From Pelagophyceae sp. CCMP2097 (lineage: Eukaryota > Sar > Pelagophyceae), in assembly GCA_026770575.1 (NCBI GenBank), contig MU657212.1, positions 287,610 through 324,993 on the forward strand: a stretch of 37,384 bases of DNA, written 5' to 3'. The notes under the pieces were generated by a model, which was not told the origin of the DNA, made no database searches, and saw nothing but the letters and a program-made list of their open reading frames with translations. Of this stretch, positions 1 to 8,702 are shown in pieces (within the stretch, counting starts at the first letter, position 1; each line of letters begins with the position of its first letter). The translations under genes were made by a program, and so were the position numbers.

Positions 1-944
1 TTGGAGAACATAACCCGAGGCCCAAATCGGTGTTAGGGTCCTGAACAATTGTATTACAAGCCGGACAAACGTGGATAAGGCGCGCGCTGGAATGTGTTCA
101 GAAAAAGGTTGACCTGGCCAGCTGGGGGCAAGGTACAATTGTATGGCTCTCTGGCGTCTACAGAGGCTGGGATCGACATTATAGGACCCCGCCACTGTCG
201 TGTACCACCCTCAACATGTATATGACCCCACCCAGCGCCAAAACATACAGCGCGATCGCGACCGACCGCCCTAAACAGAGGGTACTTTTTGGAGGCTGCC
301 AGTGGTGCCCGAGCCACTCTGGTTTCCGACAAGTCGGCGCTCAAACTTCGTCCAGACCTCGGGATCATGGCCCTGAGTGGATTGCCCCATCAAGTGTGAC
401 GTTTTTCGCGTTCAAATAAAAGTACCGGTCTGGCGCGGGTCCACGGAGCCGGAACCTAGACATTCGACCGTCCGAAGGCGCAATCCGAGCCCTACTTGGA
501 CGACCACGCCCCCATCCATATTTTCCGAAAGAGCGGCCGCGGTCCAGATCTTTTCGCACGCACCACGAAGGACCACGCCCAGCATGATTCCCAACAGGCG
601 CGCCGCCATCAATCGCGGTACCTCCTGCCAGGGTCGCTCACGCCTGGAGGTCCGCGCCACAGGTCCAGGGGCTAGGCGGCTGGGGCTGCTTGCTGGTGAC
701 CTCAGTGGCGCCCGTCCGTCGCCTCCGCCGCCGAACTTCCCCTTCCCCCATTTCCTTCTGCGATTGCCCGCGCTGTTTGAGGGTTTGATTTAATAGTCAG
801 TAAATTTAAACAGGTCCAGGGACCTCAGGAGCCTGCTTCCGGAATTTTGGCGACGAGAGACTTGTCCGCCGGTGTACCTTACCGTACCAGTGCGCGTGCG
901 GCGCACGTGGTCCTTTGCGGCGGTGCGCGCATACTGGCGCCGAG
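1..944. other. 5' flank without a convincing gene
   Basis: I see no family-recognisable protein here. Two copies of a palindrome related to TACAATTGTA occur at 44-53 (one mismatch) and 134-143 (exact). A minus-strand ATG at 609 opens a 65-codon frame with a hydrophobic start (MAARLLGIMLGVVLRGA), but the rest is low in recognisable features, so it is not called as a gene. The short motif CAGGTCCAGGG occurs near 661 and 811. The upstream side of the gene starting at 945 lies here. Confidence 0.5.
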
Positions 945-1803
945 ATGGGCCGGCCGAGCGCCGGTGTGAGCGCAGAGAAGAGCGCGGAGAAGAAGAAGCA
1001 GGCGGCGAAGAAGGACGTCGTGCACCCCAACTCCAAGACGGTCACAAAGCTCTTCCGCCAAGTCGCCGCCGCCGTATGCGAGTGGCGCGCGCTCGAGGAC
1101 GAGGGCGGCGCCGCGCTCGCCTCCATCGCCAGCTTCCGCGCGCGCGTCCCTCTACTCAATCGCGCCGCGGAGGTGCCCGCCATGCTTGGCGCGCTCGCCG
1201 GCGACGCCGCGGCGCTCGTGCCGCAGCTCCTTGTCAAACACCTCGCAGAGATCGACCGCCTCGCCGCGCACGTCGACACGGTGCGGGCCGGCACGCTCCG
1301 AAGGAGATGGACCGGCCTGTTGTCTTACCCAGGGGAGCACAGGTGACGAGGAGGGGCCTGGACCGGGCCGTCGACGAGATGCACGACGCCGTCGAGACCG
1401 CGCTGCAGGTCGTCCAGAGGTACGCTCGCCGGAGGCGAGGTTGCTGGGCGCGAGAACGCGACCGCGCAGGCCCGCGTTTTGGGACCCGTCCGTGCCGGAG
1501 GGAAGCTCACCGCTCTCGCCGTGCGAGATGGTCACGTGGATGCGGCAGCTGGCGACCATGTTCTCCGACGAGCTCTGGCGCAAGCAAGTCCTCCTGGACG
1601 ACCTCCGCGCGCCCCACCTCGGTCCGTCGCCTGGCCAAAGAACCCCAATTGGAACCGGCCGCGCAGGATCGCCGGCCGACGACGACGCGAAGCGCGCGGC
1701 GCGCGCGGCGGCGGCGGCGCGCCTTTGGGCAGACGCGTCCGAGGAAAGCTTCGTCGACGTCGCCTTCGTCGAGCAGATGCTGGCGACATGCGAGGCCATG
1801 TGA
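945..1803 (+). CDS. AIRIM/C1orf109-like ribosome maturation factor
   Basis: Predicted exons are 945-1280, 1343-1419 and 1470-1803, giving 248 aa; human AIRIM is about 200 aa. In animals AIRIM works with the AFG2 AAA-ATPases in late maturation of the pre-60S ribosomal subunit. The match rests on the overall helical pattern: an N-terminal segment with LFRQVAAAVCEW, a middle exon with DEMHDAVETALQVV, then EMVTWMRQLATMF and a C-terminal FVDVAFVEQML, which correspond in order and spacing to the vertebrate protein. The start ATG at 945 is followed by a Lys/Ala-rich leader. Introns are 62 and 50 nt with donors GTGCGG and GTACGC. A further 45-nt stretch (1622-1666, GT...AG, phase-neutral) may also be an intron; removing it gives 233 aa. 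It ends 60 bp from the stop of the opposing gene. Family call is from memory of the motif pattern, not a search. Confidence 0.6.
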
Positions 1804-1863
1804 TAACAACCCGGCCTCGTGCGAAAGCAGCTGCCGGGCATCGGACGTTTCTTAAGCGCGGCC

Positions 1864-2293
1864 TCACAAGTTGGCGAGGACGAAAAAGTTGAACGCGATG
1901 AGGCCAAAGCCCAGCACCGTTAGCGTCGCCGGGCTCTGTAAGTCCGCGAAGAAGGGCTCGACCTACGGCGGCGGCGTCCCGCGCGGCAGACCGAGGGCGC
2001 AGAGTAGCTCGGCGGGGCGCACGTCGTATTCCGGCTGCGGCGGCTTGGAACCCGGCACGGAGCCCTGGTCGCTCGAGTCCTCGCCGTTGGGCGTCGCCGG
2101 CCGCGCGCCGCGCGGGCGGTCGCCTGCGACGCGCGTGCGGGCGGCGGGGCTGCGGCCGGGGCTCGAGCGAGCTACCTGCGGTCGGCGCACGGCCGGCGCG
2201 CGGCGAAGGGACGGCCAACGTGGAGCTGAGAGGCGAAAAGCCGCTCGCGACGGCGAGCGCGAGGGCGACAACGAGCCGCGCGGGGGGCGCCAT
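1864..2293 (-). CDS. small plastid-targeted single-pass membrane protein
   Basis: Exons on the minus strand are 2293-2176, 2123-2023 and 1962-1864, with introns of 52 nt (GTAGCT...GCAG) and 60 nt (GTGCGC...GTAG), giving 105 aa. The N-terminus is a signal peptide (MAPPARLVVALALAVASGF) whose end resembles the ASAFAP cleavage motif that directs proteins into secondary red plastids, followed by a Pro/Arg-rich transit-like stretch. The mature part is acidic (NGEDSSDQGS), then PEYDVEPFFADL, and closes with one C-terminal membrane helix (TLTVLGFGLIAFNFFVLANL) ending two residues before the stop. This looks like a small thylakoid or envelope subunit, but I do not recognise the family. None of the three exons is detectable alone because each lies in a different frame. 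It is convergent with the AIRIM-like gene. The phases of both introns fit exactly. Confidence 0.62.
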
Positions 2294-2607
2294 CTCAGAA
2301 CTTTGCAGGCGCGCGCTGGAGAGGCAAGGTTTATCTCTGAAAACTTGGAAAACTGGGTCTTCACGGTCAGACTCGGATCTGGATACCGAGTCAAGGAAGT
2401 CTACTGGAGCTGCAGCGCTGGGTCGCCGTACGGGGCCCCATATGAGGCCCCATGAGCCCATATTGGGTAGGCTGGACCCCATGAGCCCATATTGGGTAGG
2501 CTGGACCCCATAAGCCCATACCCCACGCGGCGACCCAGTCTCGGAGTCGATCCTGTTTCGAGAGTCGCGAGTTGAGGGCTCGCCGATGCACAGGGCCATC
2601 ACCATTA
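2294..2607. other. intergenic spacer with short tandem repeat
   Basis: This is the upstream region of the small plastid-type gene and the downstream region of the exostosin gene. It holds the 29-nt tandem repeat listed separately. No coding exon is supported. Confidence 0.5.
2451..2520. repeat. 29-nt direct tandem repeat, about 2.4 copies
   Basis: The unit CATGAGCCCATATTGGGTAG plus GCTGGACCC is repeated exactly at 2451-2479 and 2480-2508, and the start of a third, slightly changed copy follows (CATAAGCCCATA). The related CATATGAGGCC lies just upstream at 2439. Each unit contains a small inverted core (CCCATATTGGG). No function is evident. Confidence 0.9.
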
Positions 2608-5027
2608 TTAGTCTGCGAGGTCGGAGAGGCCGCGCAGGAGTTGGTCCGAGGGCGAGGTGTTTTCGCGGCTCTGCAGCTTCTGCCGGGGACCGTGCGGCGC
2701 CGAGCTCGCCCGGAGGAGGCGCACTTTGTCGGGGTGCAGGCTGGAGAGCGCCCCCGTGGCCTACGTCCCGTCGGTCGTACTGCGCCATATCGGCGTTGCG
2801 TGTATCGTGGCGTTTCCCCGCGACGGCAACGGCGACGCACCGCCGTGAGGAAGAGCCCCGACTCGGGGCCGCGAGCGCAGGACGACGGCGACACGGTCGT
2901 CGACCTACGAGCTGACCGTCCGGCGACTTTAAAGTCGCGGCCGCGTGCCAGTGGGCGACGCACGCAAGGATTGCCGCCTTTGCGAAGAGTTTGCGCAGGG
3001 CCTCGGCGTCGCCGAACGCGACGGCGTCGTCGATGATGGGCAAAGTCGGCGAGATGGCGCCGGCGAGGGCGTGCGGCAAGCACTTTTGCGCCCAGCGCGC
3101 AAAGGGCCCGTCCGACGCCACGGCGAGGACCGACAGGCTCCGCGGCATCGCGTGCGCCCCGAGCGCGTGCCCAAACGCGCGCAGGCCGGCCACGCCGTCG
3201 CTCGACGCAGACAGCACGCGCGACGCCGGGCCGAGCCTGTAGAAGGGCGGTCGCCGCGGCGCGCGCGTCGGGGATTCGAAGACGCCGGGGGCGCGCTCGG
3301 CGAGGATGGCGCTGAGCCACCGGAAGTGGTCCCTCTCGACGTGCGCCTCCGCTGCCGGGAGGCCAAAGTCGACGCGGACCTGCGCCCGAGCCTCGAGTCG
3401 GCGCCCTGGATCTCCATCCTCTCAGAGACTCACCCGCGTGGTCAGGTCGTCTACGAGCCAGGCGCGGTTGTCGGCCGCGACTTTAGTTCGGAGGTCTACC
3501 GGCGCGGCGTCGGCACGCGCAAGTACGATGACGCCCGGCCAGAGCGCGGCGCGGAGCGCGGCGGGGATGCGCCAGCAGTCGTTTCCCGGCCGGCAGACGA
3601 TGATGGCCACTTCGGTGCTCGCCTCGTTGGAGGCCGCGACGAGGGCGGCAGGCAGCGGCGGGCGGAGGCGGGCGTCGAGGTGCGTCATCTCGTGCCATAG
3701 GCCCTCGACGGCGGCGCCGTCGGCGTAGTCGACGCGCCGGAAGGTTTCGGCGCCGGCGCTCTTCATGGCCGCGACGGCCGCCGGAGGGAGGCTGGCGAGG
3801 CGCTGCGGCAGTGCCTTAATCTGGCGCGCGTCGTGGCGCACCAAGCGTGCCGGTAGTACGTGCGTCTCGTCATCCCGGTGCGGCGCCGTTCCAGCGCCGC
3901 GCCGTCCCAGCCGGCGCCGCCGATCGCGAGGTGGAACGCGCCGCTGAGGAGCACTGGCACGCAGCCGTTCTCCAGCGCCTCGTAGAGCCTGCGCGACGTG
4001 GCCGTGTAGCCGCGCGGGACGAGGCAAAACGTCGAGTTGCGCATGGCCCGCATCGTGTCGAGGTAGGTGTCCAAGACGCGTGCGTAGGGCATCTTCTCCT
4101 CGACGCGCGCCTGCAGGAGCTGCACGTCGGATCCCGCGATGCCGAGGAACGCGTCGGCGCATGCCAGCCGCTCGCGCGCGCCCTTTTGCGCGGCGGCGCG
4201 GAGGAAGACGCGGCCGCCGCGCGGCGCCGCGCCGTCGTCGTAGCCCGCCGCCGCACGCCGCGCCAGGGCGGTGGTGACGAGTTTTTGGGGTTCGACGAAA
4301 TAGGGCACGACGACGGTCCGCGGCCCCGGCTCAAACGCGGCCTTGGACCGCGTGTCGCCGTGGAGGCCCTCGAGGTGCAGCGTGATCAGGCGCCGGTCCG
4401 CCGCAAAGTCCTTTGCGTGGCGGCCCCAGACCGTCTGCGGGGAAGCCGTCGACGTGTGCAGGAGCACGTGTTCCTCGGCCGCCGCCCGGAAGAGCGCGCC
4501 GCCGACAACGCGCTGCACTAGCGACATCGCCGCCGCCTGGAGCCTCGCGCGCAGCGGCGACTCCGCCACGCCGAGGTCGACGAGCGAGATTGCCCGGAAC
4601 GCGACGGGGATGAGGTACAAGCGCCGCGGCCCGCCGAGGTCTCGCGGCGCGTCAAAGGGCACGCGGCAGGGGTGCGCGTAGAGGCCCTCGATGACAAACA
4701 GCTCCGGCAAAAACTCGCGCAGCTCGATGCCCAGCGGCCTAGGTCGGGAGCCTCGAGGCGGCGAGGCGCTCTCGAGGCGGTGACGCGCCACGCCGCGCTG
4801 ACGGCCGCGACCGTCTCGTCGACGAGGCCCTCGAAGCCCGGGTAGATTGCGATCGTCGCCTCGCAGACCGCGGGCGCGCCGCGCGAGGCGTCAGCGCGCA
4901 GGCGGGCCTCCCGGAGCATCGACTTGACCGAACTCGGCGCCTCCCCGGCATCCGGCTCGTGGCCGCTCTTGAACGGCACTTCGCCGCCGCAGAGCCGCAA
5001 GAGGCCGACGAGGAGATAATGCCGCAT
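2608..5027 (-). CDS. exostosin-family (GT47-like) glycosyltransferase
   Basis: Predicted minus-strand exons: 5027-4792, 4738-3434, 3379-2960, 2904-2863, 2760-2608, about 707 aa. Exostosin proteins are Golgi glycosyltransferases that build or modify polysaccharides. Evidence is the exostosin layout: an N-terminal block with ELFVIEGLYAHPCRVPF, a TVVVPYF motif (the family's VPY signature), then DTMRNSTF-like CLVPRGYTATSRRLYEALENG and CVPVLLSG. MRHYLLVGLL could be a signal anchor. A C-terminal extension of about 280 residues, after the well-supported 54-nt GTGAGT intron (3380-3433), is unassigned. The last two introns (2905-2959, 2761-2862) are less certain. Between the CVPVLLSG block and LPARLVRHDARQIKALPQ the frame changes without any GT donor; a 32-nt GC-AG intron (3866-3897) repairs it, a sequence error or a pseudogene frameshift being the alternatives. 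Confidence 0.62.
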
Positions 5028-5758
5028 CGCGCCGCCGTCGGCCGAGGCCGACCCTGCGATACCGGTACCGTACGCGTGACCCCCATCCCAGCCAGTTTGC
5101 TTGCTTTACAATTGTAAATCCACCCTGGGTGGGGATGTCTTGCTTGCTTAAGATCCACCCTGGGTGGGGCTGCCTTACAATTGTACGCGACGCGCGGCTG
5201 GCCCAAAGGGTATGACCGTCAAACCCAGTTAAAGGTAGGCTTCCAAGCTCAGAGGCCCGGTGCCAGGCCTCGGAGAGCGCGTCAGCACCCTGGGTGGCCG
5301 GGGGCTGGCCCAAAAGGGTATCTAATTGACCGTCAAACTCGAGTCAAAAGTAGGCTTCCAGGCCCGGAGGCCCGGTGCCAAGCCTCGGAGAACGTGAAGC
5401 GCGGCGCCGTGCGCTCCGAAGCAAACGTGGCCAGCGCTGCGTTCCTCGCGCCTGGGTTAGGATTCCAAATCCTATGATTCTTCTCTGGCACTGGCAGTTT
5501 CCGCGTATAAGAAAGATTTGAATCCGCGTCGGGGGCAATGTCGTTTTGGCGAAGCCCCCTCAGCTGGTTCCGACTCGAAAAGGGTCCTCGTCGTCGTCGC
5601 GTCGCGTCCACTCAGTAAACCAGCCGCGTCGTCTATCGCCTTTGCCCGAGGCGCGATGTGCGCTCGAAGCTGCGGTTCCCCGAGGCCTATGTCGCTCGCT
5701 CGTCGGAGAGACGCTTTCGGCCGTTTAGTCGCGCACCGTGCGTGAATTAGGTCTCGGG
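5028..5758. other. repeat-bearing intergenic region between divergent genes
   Basis: This region separates the exostosin gene (-) from the small gene at 5759 (+). Positions 5105-5396 are the repeat cluster listed separately. From 5397 to 5758 I see A/T-richer stretches (CCAAATCCTATGATTCTT near 5465) and no supported exon. Confidence 0.5.
5105..5396 (+). repeat. dispersed repeat cluster (CCACCCTGGGTGG family)
   Basis: Two boxes of the palindrome CCACCCTGGGTGG occur at about 5119-5131 and 5155-5167, the second preceded by TTGCTTGCTTAAGAT. Exact TACAATTGTA palindromes at 5107-5116 and 5176-5185 flank the pair. A unit of about 100 bp follows twice in tandem, starting at 5196 and 5303 (GGCTGGCCCAAA ... 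ACCGTCAAAC ... GGCTTCCA ... GCCTCGGAGA). A third palindrome half-site sits at about 5287. The same family recurs in reverse orientation at 33126-33241 and partly at 31955-31982, so it is a dispersed, probably transposable, repeat. Confidence 0.85.
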
Positions 5759-6243
5759 ATGGCGAAGATTCCTTCCAAGGCGTTCGCCGAGGATGCCACC
5801 GATGCGGCGCCGCGAGACGCGCCAGAGGCCGCCGGCGACGCCTCGGTGCGCGCCCCGCCGCGCATTGTGCGAGGTAGCGCGCTCGAGGGTGAAAACGCGT
5901 CTGGGGCGCGAGGGGGGCGCGAGCGCCAGCGCGTTGCGTGCTTTGGCTCGCTGGCGCCGGCGCCGCGTCGCCGCGAGCGCCCGAGGCGACGACTAGGTCT
6001 GCGGCGATGCCGGACGCGACTTTTCCATGGATGCAAGCATCAAGGTCGACGCGGCGGCGGGTGCGTTGCCACGACGCCGCTGCGGCATCCCGTCGTCCGT
6101 TGGCACCAGTATGTTGTCGCACCGGTCCTTGACCGCTCGGTTTAGGCACGGTGACCGCGGACGCGCACGGGCGCACGTTCACTTTCTACTCGCGCCAAGT
6201 CAGCGAGGCGCACATCGACCACACCGCCATCGGTCCCAACTAG
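5759..6243 (+). CDS. hypothetical small protein (about 82 aa)
   Basis: The last two exons are the best supported: 5997-6060 and 6146-6243, joined across an 85-nt GTGCGT...TTTAG intron in matching phase and reading MDASIKVDAAAG then TVTADAHGRTFTFYSRQVSE and HIDHTAIGPN before a TAG stop. The first exon begins at ATG 5759 (MAKIPSKAFAEDATDA) and must leave in phase 0; two GTGCG donors allow this, at 5846 (82 aa total) or slightly further downstream. I do not recognise the family. The protein is soluble, acidic at the start and has no membrane segment or signal peptide. The exon order and start are less certain than the final splice. It is convergent with the GH16 gene. Confidence 0.42.
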
Positions 6244-6440
6244 GACCGAAGGATGCTGGCACGCTCTGGCGCGTGCGGGACTTTTAAGGCACGGTCAAAC
6301 GCTGATTCGACAGGACTGATCCGTCTTGGATTACGTGCAAAAAGTCGGGCCAAGGAATCGGCTCCGCCCGGCGTCGGCCGAAGTGCTTCGCCCGGCGTCG
6401 GCCGAAGCGAGGTGCCTCGCCGCCGCGCCTTGGGGGCCGG

Positions 6441-8432
6441 TTACGTCGAGACGGCCTTCCTGGCGTTGCGCCGCGAGGAGATGTGGAGCGCGATGACGGC
6501 GGCGAGTAGGGCGGCGGCGCCGGCGAGGGCGCGGACGAGTGGCGACGGGACGTACGGCGCGGAGAAGCCCACACTGGCCTCGTGGTCGTAGATGATGTCG
6601 TCGAAGCCCGGGTGCGCGAGGCACTTTGGCCCAATGTGGCCGGCGCGGCAGGCGCACTTGCCGGAGTAACAGACGCCGCGGAGCGTGTCGCCGCCGCAGT
6701 CGGCGTCGGCATGGCACTTGGCGCCGCCCGTCTGCTGCGGCTGCAGCGGCTCCTTCTCGCCGTTGTAAGGGTCGTAGTAGCGGCGCTTGTGGCCCGCGAT
6801 GAACGCCTTGGTCGGCTTGGCGTCGGTGGAGCACCCGACCTTGTGCGTCGGCTCGTCTGGGTTCTGGTAGATGCGGACACTTTCAACCTCGTAGTGCGCC
6901 GGGAGGTTCCCGCAAAAGCCCGTGGGCATGCCGCAGTCGCACTTGGCGTCGCCGCAGTCGTAGCACGAGCAGGCGCAGCCCAGCGGGCAGGGCGCGGGGA
7001 AGCCCCACGTCGAAGACACGGCCGTGTTGAGGAGGACGTGCATGGGCTCGTCGGGCATCTTGGCCCCGGTGAACTTCAAAGCCTCTGGCAGGATCTCAAA
7101 GACGATTTCGCCGTCGAGGAACCAGCGCAGCGACTCCCTTCCCGGCGTCGTGCTCCACTCGAATCTGTACGTGTGGTCCTTTTCGAAGTGCGTCTCTTCA
7201 ATGGCCTTGTTGGCCGAGATGGCGTCGGCGACGTACGTCTCCTCCTTGTTCTTGTGCTTCAGCACCTCACCGTAGAAAAACGCGTTGACCGACGCGTTGG
7301 CGCCGTAGCGGAGGCCCTTGTCGTACCACTGGCCCTTCAACGGCCGCTTGCCCTCGACGGGGCGGTTCTCCGCGCGGCCGGGGGCCACCTGCAGCGAAGC
7401 GGAGTAGTACGGCTTCTTCAAGTTATAATTCATCGTGCCCGTGCCAGGCATGGCCTCGATGAGGTCAATCTCCGGGGCGCCGCGGCCCTCGTACCTACAA
7501 ACGGCGTGTTTATTGCCATTGCTGTATTTCTACCCGGGACGCGGCGTCGCACGGGTGCATCTTGTAGTGCGGGTTGAGCTCGCAGGCGTTGATCTCCTGC
7601 TTGCGCTGCTGCGACCGGTCGCACTTGCCGTACGACCAGGGCCAAATCCAGTCCGTACTCCCGACCTAGTTTGGAGGCGTCGGACGGCGTGCGCAGCGGC
7701 GCGCGGCGGCGGGCGTCGCACGTAGGTGGCGCGCGCTAGAGCACCGAGGAGCCACATGGCCGGCCAGAGGCCGCCGACGTGGCCCTTGCCGGGCAGTTTT
7801 GCCTTGATCTCCATGATCCCGCCCGTGAAGCAAAACTTGTTCCAGCCTATACGACGCGTCGTCGCGCGTCGACCGTCTCACGGCCCTATACGGCTGCGCA
7901 CCTTGGATCAAGCCCGACGAGTAGCCCTTCGTGCGCTTGACCATCTCAACCGTCCCAGTCGTGTCCTCGGCAGACAAGAACGTCGTCGGCTTGAACTCCG
8001 TCGTGATGTTCAGCTTGCCGCCCCTGCGGCGAGCGTATAAAGCGCCGTCCGAAGCGAAGGTTAAAGCGCCCACGCGGCGTCGAGCGCGGCGCGCTGTCCG
8101 AGGCTTCTCGTCCCCTGAGGGACAGCGTGTACGCACGAGGTGGTGACGGCGTCGGCGCGGTAGAAGTGCAGGGCCATGTTCGTGTAGTCGTTTTTGTTGA
8201 CGGCCGTCCATCGCGGGTCGTGCCCGTCGTTAAATGTCCGGCCAGGGACCTGCGCTTTGCGTTCCCAACGCGCCGGCGGGTTCGGTGTGCGCACCTCGAA
8301 TTCGTCGGAGAAGACGAGTTTGTGCTCGGCGCCCTCGTACGACGTGGTCGCCATGGCATGCTCGGGCGTGTCCGGGTCCACCCAGCCCCCCGAGCAGGCA
8401 ACCGCGCTCAGCGCCACACAGAGGCACCGCAT
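6441..8432 (-). CDS. KRE6/SKN1-type GH16 beta-glucan transglycosylase, C-terminal anchor
   Basis: Minus-strand exons 8432-8137, 8023-7902, 7846-7722, 7665-7553 and 7494-6441, 569 aa, with a probable extra 45-nt intron (8250-8294) inside exon 1. KRE6/SKN1 proteins act in beta-1,6-glucan branching in fungi; in stramenopiles homologues are linked to chrysolaminarin branching. Visible signs: signal peptide (MRCLCVALSAVACSGGW), KLVFSDEFE and GRTFNDGHDPRW, the WNKFCFTGGIMEIKAKLPG block, GLWPAMWLLG, STDWIWPWSYGKCDR, and the GH16 catalytic motif RGAPEIDLIEAM with the paired acidic residues E-D-E. A Cys-rich segment follows (CPLGCACSCYDCGDAKCDC), then an EGF-like Cys cluster, and a C-terminal membrane helix (VRALAGAAALLAAVIALHI) with a short basic tail. 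The four listed introns are 113, 55, 56 and 58 nt, all with GTGCG donors, and every phase fits. Confidence 0.9.
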
Positions 8433-8702
8433 CGGACCCCGCGCGGTGACGCGACCGTGCCGAACAAGCGAACCGAGGCGGGCGCGGCGGGAGCCGCTTC
8501 TTCGCTCTGCGCAAGATCCCACACTTCACCTTCAGAGTTTGGTCACGCATCAAATCCACCTGAGAGTCAGACTTTTTTGCCGACAAATCTTTTCATCACG
8601 GGTAATTTCCCGACAGCCGCAAGCTTCCCAAGAGAGCTCTTGCGGCGCGGCCCCTCAGGGGGTAGGCTTACGCGACGCGCGTGGACGGCCAGGGCGTGAC
8701 GC
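8433..8702. promoter_or_regulatory. divergent intergenic region, GH16 / RCC1-BTB
   Basis: These 270 bp separate two start codons that point away from each other, so both promoters must lie here or overlap the 5' ends. No TATA-like or other known element stands out. An in-frame TGA two codons before ATG 8703 confirms that the RCC1-BTB start cannot extend upstream without splicing. Confidence 0.4.

Noticed and set aside
412..660. Minus-strand frame with a hydrophobic start in the 5' flank
   Set aside because: Signal-like start but no further family evidence, no splice partner and no supporting context.
2451..2520. Possible CRISPR-like array
   Set aside because: Units are directly adjacent without spacers and the genome is eukaryotic.
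1532..3217. A 561-codon open stretch on the minus strand
   Set aside because: It runs through two different genes and low-complexity Arg/Pro translation; only parts of it coincide with exons of the plastid-type protein and the exostosin gene.
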